NCBI RefSeq assembly: GCF_947255005.1
Contig: NZ_CAMYFI010000013.1
Coordinates: 1-56,448, forward strand
Direction: 5' to 3'
Length of the DNA stretch: 56,448 nucleotides
DNA from: an uncultured Tessaracoccus sp.
GTDB lineage: Bacteria; Actinomycetota; Actinomycetes; Propionibacteriales; Propionibacteriaceae
Under the pieces are notes generated by a model. The model was not told the origin of the DNA. It made no database searches and saw nothing but the letters and a program-made list of their open reading frames with translations. Positions 41,503-49,889 of this stretch are shown here, one piece after another. A program made the translations under genes and the position numbers. How positions within the stretch are numbered: the first letter of the stretch is position 1; each line of letters starts with the position of its first letter.

Positions 41503-41518
41503 AGGCCCCCCTGGGGCT
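41503..41518 (+). terminator. Short hairpin after the DUF3800 gene
   Basis: GCCCC (41505-41509) and GGGGC (41513-41517) with a three-base loop, followed by TCTTAT. A weak but plausible terminator. Confidence 0.35.
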
Positions 41519-41636
41519 CTTATCACTGGTCTTCTGGATCCAGTATCGCACAGAGAATCTCTACAATCCAGAGTGCGGAGCGCTGCGATCTGCACCCATG
41601 GACTGGACTAACGAGAGCACGCCGAGGTGAAGCGGC

Positions 41637-41688
41637 AAGATAGATCAAGTTCGTGGTTGGTCTACCCGCCACCAACTTGATCTATCTT
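41637..41688. repeat. Intergenic hairpin with 20-base arms
   Basis: AAGATAGATCAAGTT-c-GTGG (41637-41656) pairs with CCAC-c-AACTTGATCTATCTT (41669-41688), with one mismatch and a 12-base loop. The AT-rich stem contrasts with its surroundings. It sits between the convergent DUF3800 and TadE-like genes and probably ends both transcripts. Confidence 0.6.
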
Positions 41689-41721
41689 TCGGTTTGCCGT
41701 GGGGGGGGGTGACGAGAAGAG

Positions 41722-42087
41722 TTAATCGTCCGTGAGACGCTCGGTGGGGGTGGCTGCCTCAGCGCGGATGTCCGTCGGGAAGAACGGCACGACGACGAGC
41801 GCTCTCCCGGTGACTGTGGCCGACGTGGTATCGCCGCGACGATGCACCGTCGCCGACACGTCAGTGAGCGACCCGTTGGCGGTGGCATCGTGAGCGGCCT
41901 GTTTGCCGGCGGCTTCTGTGGCGCCGTAGGCGGCAGCGGCGCGCGCCGCATCTTGAGCCGCCGCGTGCGCTGTGGTCTGCGCCCACGACATCATCGCCCA
42001 CTGCACCGCGAGCAAGAAAATGCCGATGACAAGGGGCAGCAGCAGGGACACCTGCACCGACCCGCTCAGCCCTCGTTCATCTCGCAT
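41722..42087 (-). CDS. TadE-like pilus/secretion protein (121 aa)
   Basis: A short N-terminus with one Gly before a single hydrophobic segment (VSLLLPLVIGIFLLAVQWAMM) is followed by an Ala-rich helix (AAAQDAARAAAAYGA), the usual TadE/TadG-like pattern. No other tad genes are present in the window, so it is an orphan here. ATG 42087 has a poor RBS. Confidence 0.75.
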   Translation of the reverse strand: MRDERGLSGSVQVSLLLPLVIGIFLLAVQWAMMSWAQTTAHAAAQDAARAAAAYGATEAAGKQAAHDATANGSLTDVSATVHRRGDTTSATVTGRALVVVPFFPTDIRAEAATPTERLTDD

Positions 42088-42162
42088 GGCACATTCTTAG
42101 CTGATCGCCGGGTCAACTCGCGCCAGAATCGGCGCACTGTGGAAAACTCGTTGGGTTTGGGT

Positions 42163-42253
42163 GGTGCGTCTCGATCGGCCCTTCGGGCCTACTCGACGGT
42201 CGATGAAACCAGCCCGGTGGTTGAGTAGCAGGCGCAGCCTGCGTATCGAAACG
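42163..42253. repeat. Two palindromic repeats
   Basis: TCTCGATCGGCCCTTCGGGC ... TACTCGACGGTCGATG at about 42168-42204, and GGTGGTTGAGTAGCAGGCGC ... GCGTATCGAAACG at 42217-42253. They belong to the same family as the repeats at 26.9, 27.6, 31.8 and 34.9 kb. Confidence 0.7.
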
Positions 42254-42254
42254 C

Positions 42255-42289
42255 CGAGGGCCGCCCCACGCACGGTGGGACGGCCCTCG
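42255..42289 (-). terminator. Terminator of the metNIQ operon
   Basis: Fifteen-base arms CGAGGGCCGCCCCAC (42255-42269) and GTGGGACGGCCCTCG (42275-42289) form a stem with one G-U (read leftward) and a five-base loop, 17 bases past the metQ stop. It is followed leftward by GGCGTTTCG. Confidence 0.75.
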
Positions 42290-42305
42290 AGCGACAAAGG
42301 CGCGA

Positions 42306-43166
42306 TCAGCCGGGGATCACGTCGCCAGACGGCCATTCGGACTTGATGAACTCCTTCACCTTGTCAGAGTGGAGCAGCTCGTCGAGCTTCTTCACCCCCT
42401 CGTTGTTGTTGTCCTTGCGCCAGACCAGCACGTTGGCGTAAGGGTTGTTCTCCACCTTCTCCGACAGGACGGCCTTCGACGCGTCGAGGCCGGCGGTGAG
42501 CACGAAGTTGGCGTTCACGATGGCGAGGTCGATGCCGGGATCGTCCACCATCTGCACCACAACCTCAGGCTGCAGTTCCTCGAATTTCAGCCCCTTCGGG
42601 TTCTGTTCGGGCTTCAGGTCGAGCACCGACGATTCCAGGGTGATGTCCTTCAACAGGCCGCCTTCCTGCAGCAGCAGGAGCGCACGCGCCTGGTTGGACA
42701 CGTCGTTCGTAATGGCGACCTTCGTGCCTTCGGGCACCTCATCGATGGACTTCACCTCGCGGGCGAACACGCGCATGGGCTCGATGTGCACGCCCTCGCC
42801 GTGCTCAAACTCGTAGCCCTTGTTCGCCATCTCTGCCTCAAGGTACGGCAGGTGCTGGAAGTAGTTGGCGTCGAGTTCGCCGCTGTCCAGAGTCTGGTTC
42901 GGCAGAACGTAGTCGTCGAACTCCTTGATGGTGATGGAGAGGCCTGCGTCCTCGGCGAGGTTGTCGCGCACGTACTCGAGGATCTTCGCGTGGGGCACCG
43001 GGCTAGCACCCACGACCACCTCGGTGGCGCCACCCTTCGCGTCGGCACCGCCGTCGCTCGAAGCGGGCTTGGTGCTTCCGTCGGACGAGGCATCGGTACC
43101 GCCGCAGGCGGTGAGAGACATGGCGGCTGCCAACGAGGCAGCAACTACAGTAAGAAGCTTTCGCAT
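42306..43166 (-). CDS. metQ: Methionine ABC transporter substrate-binding lipoprotein (286 aa)
   Basis: ATG 43166 with AAAGGAG upstream gives MRKLLTVVAASLAAAMSLTAC, a lipoprotein signal with lipobox LTAC. The NlpA/MetQ domain has VGASPVPHAKILEYV (about 50), DYVLPNQTLDSGELDANYFQHLPYLE, and NDVSNQARALLLLQEGGLL. It captures methionine outside the membrane for MetNI. It is the last gene of metN-metI-metQ, separated from metI by a 100-base gap with two hairpins. Confidence 0.95.
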   Translation of the reverse strand: MRKLLTVVAASLAAAMSLTACGGTDASSDGSTKPASSDGGADAKGGATEVVVGASPVPHAKILEYVRDNLAEDAGLSITIKEFDDYVLPNQTLDSGELDANYFQHLPYLEAEMANKGYEFEHGEGVHIEPMRVFAREVKSIDEVPEGTKVAITNDVSNQARALLLLQEGGLLKDITLESSVLDLKPEQNPKGLKFEELQPEVVVQMVDDPGIDLAIVNANFVLTAGLDASKAVLSEKVENNPYANVLVWRKDNNNEGVKKLDELLHSDKVKEFIKSEWPSGDVIPG

Positions 43167-43217
43167 AGGAATGACTCCTTTGCTCGGGGCCAACAACAAG
43201 TTGACCAGTTCTTCAAT

Positions 43218-43251
43218 GCCGGCTTACGCCGGCGCCCCACGGGGTGTGGGG
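43218..43251 (-). other. Two hairpins between metI and metQ
   Basis: GCCGGC-TTAC-GCCGGC (43218-43233) and CCCCAC-N5-GTGGGG (43235-43251) lie in the metI-metQ gap. They may stabilise the metQ part of the message or act as a partial terminator, as expected where a binding protein is made in excess. Confidence 0.5.
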
Positions 43252-43266
43252 ACAACCTAGGGAATT

Positions 43267-43932
43267 TCAGCGGTGGTCAACCAGCCGCGCCAGCAGTTCG
43301 CCAATGAGCTGAATGACCTGCACCACCACAATCAAGATGACGATGGTGATCACCATCACCTCGGGGATAAAGCGTTGGTAGCCGTAGTTGTAGGCGAGGC
43401 GTCCCAGCCCGCCACCGCCGACGAGCCCCGCCATCGCGGAGTACCCGACGATGGTGACGAGCGTCGTCGTCATCGCAGCAATCAACGACGGCAGCGCCTC
43501 CCTCAACCACACCTTCCAGATGATCTGAATCTTCGACGAACCCATCGCCCGGGCAGCATCCGTCTTGCCCGACGGCACGTCGCGCAGCGCGCTCTCCACC
43601 AGCCGCGCGAAGAACGGGATCGCGGCAATTGTGAGCGACACGCTCGCCGCAATCGGCCCGACCGCCGTGCCGACGAGCATCGTCGTGAATCCGATGAGCG
43701 ACACCATCAAGATGGCGTATGGGAACGACCGCACCACGTTCACGACGACGCCGAGCGCGCCGCCGGCGACGCGCCCCCAGCGGCCAAGCGTGTTGAAGTT
43801 GAACAGCGCCACACCTAGAGGCAAACCGACCAGGATCGTGAAGAACCCAGAGATTCCGAGCATCAACAACGACTCCCAAAAGCCCACCTGAATGGCATCC
43901 CACATCTGGGGAGTCACAGTAGAGAAGTCCAT
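43267..43932 (-). CDS. metI: Methionine ABC transporter permease (221 aa)
   Basis: ATG 43932 overlaps the metN stop (TGATG). It has five hydrophobic segments and the EAA-type loop (ESALRDVPSGKTDAARAMGSSKIQIIWKV, about 128-156) that contacts MetN. Normal length for MetI. Confidence 0.95.
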   Translation of the reverse strand: MDFSTVTPQMWDAIQVGFWESLLMLGISGFFTILVGLPLGVALFNFNTLGRWGRVAGGALGVVVNVVRSFPYAILMVSLIGFTTMLVGTAVGPIAASVSLTIAAIPFFARLVESALRDVPSGKTDAARAMGSSKIQIIWKVWLREALPSLIAAMTTTLVTIVGYSAMAGLVGGGGLGRLAYNYGYQRFIPEVMVITIVILIVVVQVIQLIGELLARLVDHR

Positions 43933-44927
43933 CAGACCAGCACCTCCTGCAGCTCGGATGTGAGGCACGCGTCGGCGCCCTGCTCGAGGAACAACTGCAC
44001 CACCCGACGAGGGTCAGTGCCGTCGGGAACCGCGATGCGCAGGTGCGAAAACGTGGTTCCTGCGAGGTGCTCGACGCTACCCGCGATGATCGCCAATTCC
44101 GCTCCGACGAGGTTCGACGTATGCGCGATCACCGGGCCAGCCGCCCGCGAGCCGCGGCAGAGCACGTCGACGAGCGTTCCGGGCACATCGTCGTGGTGGG
44201 GGATGCCGAGCAGCATCTGGCTGAGCTTGCCGTCGAGGGAGGAGACCACGTCGGTGAGCGGCCCACTTTCGATGATGCGCCCGTGGTCGAGCAGCGACAC
44301 CGAGTTGCAGATGCGCTTGACCACATTCATCTCGTGCGTGATCACGATCACCGATCGCTCCGGACTGCGCAGGCTCAGGATGAGTTCGAGGATTTCGTCG
44401 GTGGTGCGCGGATCGAGCGCCGACGTCGGCTCGTCGAACAGCATCACGTCGGGGTGGGTGGCGAGCGCGCGAGCAATGCCCACCCGCTGCTGCATGCCGC
44501 CTGAGAGTTGCGACGGGTACAGCCGCGCGGCATCCGCGAGCCCGACCTGCTCCAACAGCTCCATCGCGCGAGCGTGGCGCTGTGCGCGCGGTACACCGGC
44601 GATCTCCTGCGGGTAGGCGACGTTGTTGAGCACCGTGCGCGAATCAAACAGGTTGGCTTGCTGGAACACCAGCCCAATCCGACGGCGTGCCCGGCGCAGA
44701 TTCCGGTCTGTCGCTCGGGTCAGCTCCTGCCCGTTGATCTGGATGCTCCCCGCGCTCGGGCGCTCCAACATGGCGAGGCATCTCACCAACGTCGACTTGC
44801 CAGCGCCCGAGTGCCCAATGACGCCGTGCACTTCGCCGTTATCCACGGTGAGCGACACGCCGTCGAGCGCCAGCACGGTGCGGGATGCACTCACATACTG
44901 TTTCGTGAGATCGGTGACGGTGATCAA
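43932..44927 (-). CDS. metN: Methionine ABC transporter ATP-binding protein (331 aa)
   Basis: Walker A GHSGAGKST (about 38), signature LSGGMQQR (about 140) and Walker B VMLFDEPTSAL (about 160) are all visible. A C-terminal NIL (ACT-like) domain (about 250-331) allows feedback inhibition by methionine in this family. It powers methionine import with MetI and MetQ. A structured leader lies upstream. Confidence 0.95.
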   Translation of the reverse strand: MITVTDLTKQYVSASRTVLALDGVSLTVDNGEVHGVIGHSGAGKSTLVRCLAMLERPSAGSIQINGQELTRATDRNLRRARRRIGLVFQQANLFDSRTVLNNVAYPQEIAGVPRAQRHARAMELLEQVGLADAARLYPSQLSGGMQQRVGIARALATHPDVMLFDEPTSALDPRTTDEILELILSLRSPERSVIVITHEMNVVKRICNSVSLLDHGRIIESGPLTDVVSSLDGKLSQMLLGIPHHDDVPGTLVDVLCRGSRAAGPVIAHTSNLVGAELAIIAGSVEHLAGTTFSHLRIAVPDGTDPRRVVQLFLEQGADACLTSELQEVLV

Positions 44928-44946
44928 CTGCTGCCTTTCGTTCCCC

Positions 44947-45027
44947 GCTCATTCAACCAGCCGGGCAGGGGCAGCCCCAACTTTCGTCCAGCGCCAACAA
45001 GCGGGGTTCACCCACAGCTGAACGAGC
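44947..45027 (-). promoter_or_regulatory. Structured leader of metNIQ (candidate SAM-responsive element)
   Basis: Read leftward, GCTCGTTCA (45027-45019) pairs with TGAATGAGC (44955-44947), closing a domain of about 81 bases. The inside contains ACCCCGCTTGTTGGCG and GGGGCTGCCCC. Closing stem, size, the CCCCG...GGGGnTGCCCC core and position recall actinobacterial SAM-IV riboswitches, but the conserved GGCAACC segment is not clear. It could instead be an attenuator. Confidence 0.35.
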
Positions 45028-45044
45028 TCTGGGATTCCGACGGG

Positions 45045-45635
45045 TCACGCCCAGCGCGCGATGGCCTCAGCCACCTCGTCGAAACGCTCGCGATCGAGGA
45101 CCGCCCCGATTCGGCGCACAGCGTTGGGATCAATGCGTAGAAAACGGTTGACGCGCACCTCGGACGGGCGGCGCTTGCGGTCCCAATCACCGCTGCCAAT
45201 GTCCACCCAGTACCGCCCGGCGCGCGCCTCCTGCGCCGCGTCGACGTCGTGATCCTTGCTCGTCACCTGCAAGCCGATCAGCCAGTCGCCGTCGCGTCCG
45301 ATCAGCAGCACGGGGCGATCCTTGCCCTGACTGTGGTCTTCCTCATAGGGCACCCACGTCCACACGACTTCGCCCGGGTCGGGCACACCGTCGACGTGCG
45401 GGTCGTACACCGGATCAAGGTGGCCGGTGAAATCGCCGGGATAGGGGTCGCCTGGTGAGGGCGTTTCGGGGTGGCTGCTCTTCTTCGATGGTTTGGGTTC
45501 TTGCAAGTCACCGGGGGAGGGGCGGACCGTCGTCGGGGCCGCCTTGGAATGCCTCTGCACCACCCGGCGGCCTTGCTTCGTCGTCGCATGGATGCTGTCC
45601 AGCACGAGACGCTTGAGCAGTCTCCTCCAGTTCAC
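45045..45635 (-). CDS. PemK/MazF-like protein (196 aa)
   Basis: The N-terminal 70 residues are basic and Pro/Ser-rich. The PemK/MazF-like beta-barrel lies at about 80-195: DPGEVVWTWVPYEEDHSQGKDRPVLLIGRDG contains the PGEVV and KDRPVL-type signatures. Actinobacteria carry a broadly conserved, apparently stand-alone version of this protein, and no antitoxin gene is seen here, so a housekeeping role is as likely as a toxin role. It lies 36 bases after the next gene upstream. Confidence 0.75.
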   Translation of the reverse strand: MNWRRLLKRLVLDSIHATTKQGRRVVQRHSKAAPTTVRPSPGDLQEPKPSKKSSHPETPSPGDPYPGDFTGHLDPVYDPHVDGVPDPGEVVWTWVPYEEDHSQGKDRPVLLIGRDGDWLIGLQVTSKDHDVDAAQEARAGRYWVDIGSGDWDRKRRPSEVRVNRFLRIDPNAVRRIGAVLDRERFDEVAEAIARWA

Positions 45636-45671
45636 GCTTGTCCCCTACTTTCTGCGTCGTCTCACTCGAGG

Positions 45672-46253
45672 CTAGCGGAAGCGCGGCAGGCGCCCGTAAT
45701 AGATGGTGCCCGGGCGGGCGTAGCGTGCCGGCTCGTGCGAGCGCACTCGTCGCCACTGCTCGAAATAGCCGCTCACCGGAGGCAAGAACAGCGACGTGCC
45801 TCCCACCAGCACCAGTCCCAAGGCAATCAGCCCATACAAGTTGATCAACAGCGCGACGAGCCCCGCCAGCCCCGCTGCGACGAGCGCCCCGACGCGCGCC
45901 CAACGTCGCCCATTCCAAGCCTGGAACCCGACGACCCCCGCGGCACCACCGGCCAGTCCGGCGAGCCCGGCGTAGATGAACTCGAGGAACAGCGAGAACC
46001 ACTTGCCCGGCTCCGGCTCCACCCAGCCGGTGAGGTGCGCGGAAGCGAGGTACGACTCGGGGTGCGCGGCGCGCCACCAGTGCCAGCCGTAGCTCCACGC
46101 CACCGCGGCCACCGCGAGATACAGCACGATGGAAGCGACGACGAGCACCGCCGGACGGCGCGGCTCACCCGTGCGAGGGCTGAGGGGAACGTCGTCGCGA
46201 AGCTCCTCGATGGGTGGGAGCGTCGCGATCTCTTTCGGCTTGGCTTGCGTCAT
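45672..46253 (-). CDS. Hypothetical membrane protein (193 aa)
   Basis: ATG 46253 overlaps the upstream stop (ATGA). Three to four hydrophobic segments lie at about 35-60, 85-108 and 118-150. There is a polar, Arg-rich C-terminal tail with YYGRLPRFR. No family recognised; it is probably co-transcribed with the M20 amidohydrolase gene. Confidence 0.65.
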   Translation of the reverse strand: MTQAKPKEIATLPPIEELRDDVPLSPRTGEPRRPAVLVVASIVLYLAVAAVAWSYGWHWWRAAHPESYLASAHLTGWVEPEPGKWFSLFLEFIYAGLAGLAGGAAGVVGFQAWNGRRWARVGALVAAGLAGLVALLINLYGLIALGLVLVGGTSLFLPPVSGYFEQWRRVRSHEPARYARPGTIYYGRLPRFR

Positions 46254-47419
46254 CCGAGCTTGCCCAGCACCAGTTCGGTGAACACCCGCACGCCATCGTC
46301 GAGCACGCCGTCGTCGAACTGCGCGAAGGCCGAGTGGTTGAACGGCGCGGTGGCGGGGTCGAGGTCTTTCGGGCATGCGCTCAGCCCGAAGAAGCAGCCA
46401 GGTGCCGCCTCGAGCACCTGCGAGAAGTCCTCGGAACTCGTGAGCGACTGCTCCCAGCGGACGTGACGCTCGGGGCTGAGCACCTGCGCGATGGTGTCCG
46501 CCACGTACTGCGTCTCGGTTTCGTCGTTGACGGTCACCGGGTATGGCGGGTGCGACGGGTGCACGTCGGTTCGTAGCCCGTGGGCGTCGCCGATACCGCG
46601 GGCGAGGCGCTCGAACCGTTCGATCACCTTGTTCCTGGCCTCGGGGGAGAAGGCGCGGATGGAGGCCTCGAGCCGTGCAGATTCCGGGATGACATTCGCC
46701 GACTGACCGGCGGCGATGGTGCCGATGGTGAGCACCACCGGGTCGAACACGTCGAACTGGCGAGTGACCATCGCGTGGGAGGCAGTGATGAGCTCCGCCA
46801 GCGCAGGCACCGGGTCGTTCGCCTTGTGGGGAGCGGAACCGTGCCCGCCCTGCCCGGTGTAGCGCACCTCGATGAAGTCGTGCGAAGCCATGGTGGTGCC
46901 GGGTTTCGTGGTGAACGTGCCGTAGGGCTCGAGGCCAGCCCAGACGTGGATGGCGTAGGCGGCGTCGATCTTCCGCCCCGCAGCCTCCAGCGCGCCCTCG
47001 CGGATCATGTAGCTGGCACCGTTGCGAACCTCCTCACCCGGCTGGAACATGAACAGCACATCGCCGGCGAGCTCGTCGCGACGGGCGCACAACTCACGGG
47101 CAGCGCCGATGAGCATCGTCATGTGGAGGTCGTGCCCGCAGGCGTGCATGGCCCCATTCGTCGACGCGTAGTCGAGCCCGGTGGCTTCCTCGACGGGCAG
47201 CGCGTCCATGTCGGCGCGCAGCAGCACGACGGGGCGGTCGCCGTCGGAGGGTTTCGTGCCGCGCAGCACGGCCACGACGCTGCTCAGCGATTCGCCCAGC
47301 GTGATCTCCAACGGCAGACCTTCGAGCGCTTCCAACACGAGCGCCTGCGTCTTCGGCAGATCCAGCCCAACCTCCGGAATCTGGTGGAATCTGCGTCGCA
47401 GTTCGACGAGTTCAGTCAC
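46250..47419 (-). CDS. M20-family amidohydrolase (389 aa)
   Basis: GTG 47419 has a perfect AAGGAGG upstream, better than the start six codons earlier. Metal-binding motifs are MHACGHDLHMTMLIGAA (about 97-113), FQPGEEVRNGA with the catalytic Glu (about 132), and HVWAG. It has a dimerisation lid domain (about 180-290). It belongs to the hippurate hydrolase/N-acyl-amino acid amidohydrolase group and probably releases amino acids from N-acyl or indole-conjugate forms. Exact substrate unknown. Confidence 0.9.
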   Translation of the reverse strand: MTELVELRRRFHQIPEVGLDLPKTQALVLEALEGLPLEITLGESLSSVVAVLRGTKPSDGDRPVVLLRADMDALPVEEATGLDYASTNGAMHACGHDLHMTMLIGAARELCARRDELAGDVLFMFQPGEEVRNGASYMIREGALEAAGRKIDAAYAIHVWAGLEPYGTFTTKPGTTMASHDFIEVRYTGQGGHGSAPHKANDPVPALAELITASHAMVTRQFDVFDPVVLTIGTIAAGQSANVIPESARLEASIRAFSPEARNKVIERFERLARGIGDAHGLRTDVHPSHPPYPVTVNDETETQYVADTIAQVLSPERHVRWEQSLTSSEDFSQVLEAAPGCFFGLSACPKDLDPATAPFNHSAFAQFDDGVLDDGVRVFTELVLGKLG

Positions 47420-47481
47420 GGGTGCCTCCTTCAACAACGTTTCTTCAGCCTACTCGGCCCCTCGTGCGCCCGGCCTGCGGT

Positions 47482-48342
47482 TCACTCGGGGAACGCGAAG
47501 GCCGCGACGGCGTCAAGCCGGGGGAAATCGACGGCGACGTCCGCCTGCGCCGCAGTCACGGGTTTCGCACAAAACGCGACGCCCAACCCGGCGGTGGCGA
47601 GCATCGAGAGGTCGTTGGCTCCATCGCCTGCGGCCACCGTTCGCTCCAGCGGCACGTCGTGAGTGGCGGCGAACCCGCGCAGGTCGAGTGACTTTTGCTG
47701 CCGGTCGACGATGCGCCCCTCAACCTTGCCCGTCAGATGCTCGACGCCATCGCGGCGGGCGGTCTGCAGCTGGTTGGCGGCGAAGAAGTCGAGGCCGAAA
47801 TCGTCAGCAAGTCGGCTGACGAGCTGCGTGAAACCGCCCGACGTGACGCCGACGCGAGCCCCGCGGGCATGCGCGATATCGACGAGTTCCATCGCGCCCG
47901 ACGTCGGGCGCAGCAAGGGGTAGACCTCGTCGAACACCGTTGCCGGAAGCCCTTTCAAGGTGGCGACGCGCTGGCGCAGCGACTGCTCGAAGTCGAGCTC
48001 TCCGCGCATCGCCTGCTCGGTGATGGTGGCCACCTCGTCGCCTTTGCCTGCGTGCTCGGCGAGCAGGTCGACGGCCTCCGTCAACGTGAACGTGGAGTCG
48101 ACGTCACACATCACGATGCCTGCGTCGTGTGAGACGAGCGCCCCGTCGATGACGCCCACAGCCACGCCGCCTGCGACGGCGCGCAACTCGGCGCGCAGCG
48201 CCTCCGGGTCGTCGGAATCCGCGAACGCGTGCACGACATGGCCGAACGCGGCCTCATCAGTGACGACCCGCGTGGGCGCGCACCGGGAAACCAGATCGTC
48301 GGAGATGGGGGAGCCCGATGCGAACGTCACGCGAATCTGCAT
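47482..48342 (-). CDS. serB: Phosphoserine phosphatase (286 aa)
   Basis: HAD-type phosphatase with the nucleophile motif VMCDVDSTFT (about 77-86), SGGFTQLVSRLADDFGLDFFAANQL and the DGANDLSMLATAGLGVAF motif (about 238-256). The last step of serine biosynthesis. The usual DVDSTL is DVDSTF here, a minor change. The N-terminal 70 residues are a divergent ACT-like region. Confidence 0.9.
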   Translation of the reverse strand: MQIRVTFASGSPISDDLVSRCAPTRVVTDEAAFGHVVHAFADSDDPEALRAELRAVAGGVAVGVIDGALVSHDAGIVMCDVDSTFTLTEAVDLLAEHAGKGDEVATITEQAMRGELDFEQSLRQRVATLKGLPATVFDEVYPLLRPTSGAMELVDIAHARGARVGVTSGGFTQLVSRLADDFGLDFFAANQLQTARRDGVEHLTGKVEGRIVDRQQKSLDLRGFAATHDVPLERTVAAGDGANDLSMLATAGLGVAFCAKPVTAAQADVAVDFPRLDAVAAFAFPE

Positions 48343-48358
48343 GCCTCGAGCCTATGCG

Positions 48359-49735
48359 CTAGCGCCTAGGCGCCACCAGTTTCACCTGGACGGTGTGCTC
48401 CGTGCCGGCGCGCAGGTAGGTGACGTTCACGCTCTGTCCCACCTGTTGCGCGCGGACGAGCCCCACCAGCTGCGCCGTCGACGACACCTGCCGCCCGCCG
48501 ATCGCGGTCACCACGTCGCCGGGGCGTAACCCCGCCTCGGCCGCGGGGGAACCGTCGATCACCTCCGCCACCTCAGCACCCATCTGCCCGGTGGTCTGCA
48601 CGTCGCGCGCGGTGATGCCGATCTGCGGGTACTGCGCCTTGCCGTTGCTGATGAGCTGTTCGACGACGTGCTTGGCCTGGTAGGCGCCGATGGCGAAGCC
48701 GATACCGATGTTGCCCGACTTCGTTCCGCCCTCCCGCTCGCCCGAGAGCGACGCGATGGAGCTCGTGATGCCGACGAGCTGCCCCGAGGAGTTCACGAGC
48801 GCGCCGCCGGAGTTGCCGGGGTTGATGGCCGCGTTCGTCTGAATCGCGGCGGTGACCACCGCGTCGGAGCCACGGCTCATCGTCGATGGCTGCGAGCCCA
48901 CCGCTTGGGTGGTGACGGGCCGATCCAACGCAGAGACGATGCCCGTGGTGACGGTGTTCGACAGCCCGAGCGGGTTACCGATAGCCATCACCGGGTCGCC
49001 CACCTTGAGCTTCTGCGAATCGCCCCACGCCATCGGCTGCAGGTTCGACGGTGGGTTCACGAGGCGGATCACCGCGAGGTCCGTCGACGGATCGGTGCCG
49101 ACGAGCTCCGCGTCGTAGGTCTGGTCGCCGAGTGTCACGCGAATCTGCTGCGCGCCGTTCACCACGTGGTTATTCGTGACGATGTTGCCGGCCTTGTCCA
49201 CCACCACGCCGGAGCCCTGGCCACCGCCGCGCTCGGAGGCCACCTGAATGGCCACCACCGATTTCGACGCGTTGTCTGCCACTGCGGTCCAGTTCGGGTT
49301 GCTCGGATCAGCCTGCTGCACCGTCGCGCCGGAACTCGCCCCCTGGGCGGACCCGCCGTCGGTAGCGCTCCCCGACGACGCCACCGCGGCCGGCTGCAGG
49401 CCCAGCATGTACTGCGTGGTCAGCGCCGCGGAACCCGCACCGACACCGCCCGCGAGGAGGGTGAGCCCCAGTACACCTGCCACGAGCTTCCCGCCGCCGC
49501 GTTTGCGCGGAGCCTCGACGGGGCCACTCGCCGCCGTCGAGGCAAAGGCTGGCTGCTGAGGTTGGGGTTGCTGAAATGGTTGAGCCGGGTAGCTGGGGCT
49601 CGCAGGCTGGCCCGGGTAGCCCTGGCTGGGAGACTGGAACCCCGTCGGGTGTTGCGGACGCGGCTGCGGCGCGCTCTCGCCGCCAGGCACAGGCTGATGT
49701 GCGTCCCTACTCCAAGGGTTGGGGTTGCTGCTCAT
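48359..49735 (-). CDS. HtrA/DegP-type membrane serine protease with PDZ domain (458 aa)
   Basis: ATG 49735 with GAGGAG upstream. A Pro/Gln/Ser-rich cytoplasmic N-terminus is followed by a membrane segment (LVAGVLGLTLLAGGVGAGSAAL, near 100). In the trypsin-like domain the catalytic triad is visible as His in VTNNHVVNG, Asp in STDLAVIRL and Ser in NPGNSGGALV. The PDZ domain covers the last 95 residues (GLRPGDVVTAIGGRQV). It degrades or processes extracytoplasmic proteins under envelope stress. Confidence 0.93.
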   Translation of the reverse strand: MSSNPNPWSRDAHQPVPGGESAPQPRPQHPTGFQSPSQGYPGQPASPSYPAQPFQQPQPQQPAFASTAASGPVEAPRKRGGGKLVAGVLGLTLLAGGVGAGSAALTTQYMLGLQPAAVASSGSATDGGSAQGASSGATVQQADPSNPNWTAVADNASKSVVAIQVASERGGGQGSGVVVDKAGNIVTNNHVVNGAQQIRVTLGDQTYDAELVGTDPSTDLAVIRLVNPPSNLQPMAWGDSQKLKVGDPVMAIGNPLGLSNTVTTGIVSALDRPVTTQAVGSQPSTMSRGSDAVVTAAIQTNAAINPGNSGGALVNSSGQLVGITSSIASLSGEREGGTKSGNIGIGFAIGAYQAKHVVEQLISNGKAQYPQIGITARDVQTTGQMGAEVAEVIDGSPAAEAGLRPGDVVTAIGGRQVSSTAQLVGLVRAQQVGQSVNVTYLRAGTEHTVQVKLVAPRR

Positions 49736-49889
49736 GGTTGCTCCTCGTTCGATGATCTGTATGCCAGCTTCATCGGGCAACCTGTGCGTTTCCTGTGTGG
49801 GCGCACCGGGTTGCCTGTGAGTGGGTTCCGACCTCATAGCCACTGTAGAAGCAGCAGAAAATCAGGGCCGGTGCGAGTGAAAGGGGTAC

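Noticed and set aside
41701..41709. Run of nine G
   Set aside because: It lies outside genes; most likely slippage-prone sequence or a sequencing uncertainty rather than a functional site.
45045..45635. Toxin-antitoxin module at the PemK/MazF-like gene
   Set aside because: No small antitoxin gene is adjacent; the neighbouring membrane protein does not look like an antitoxin.
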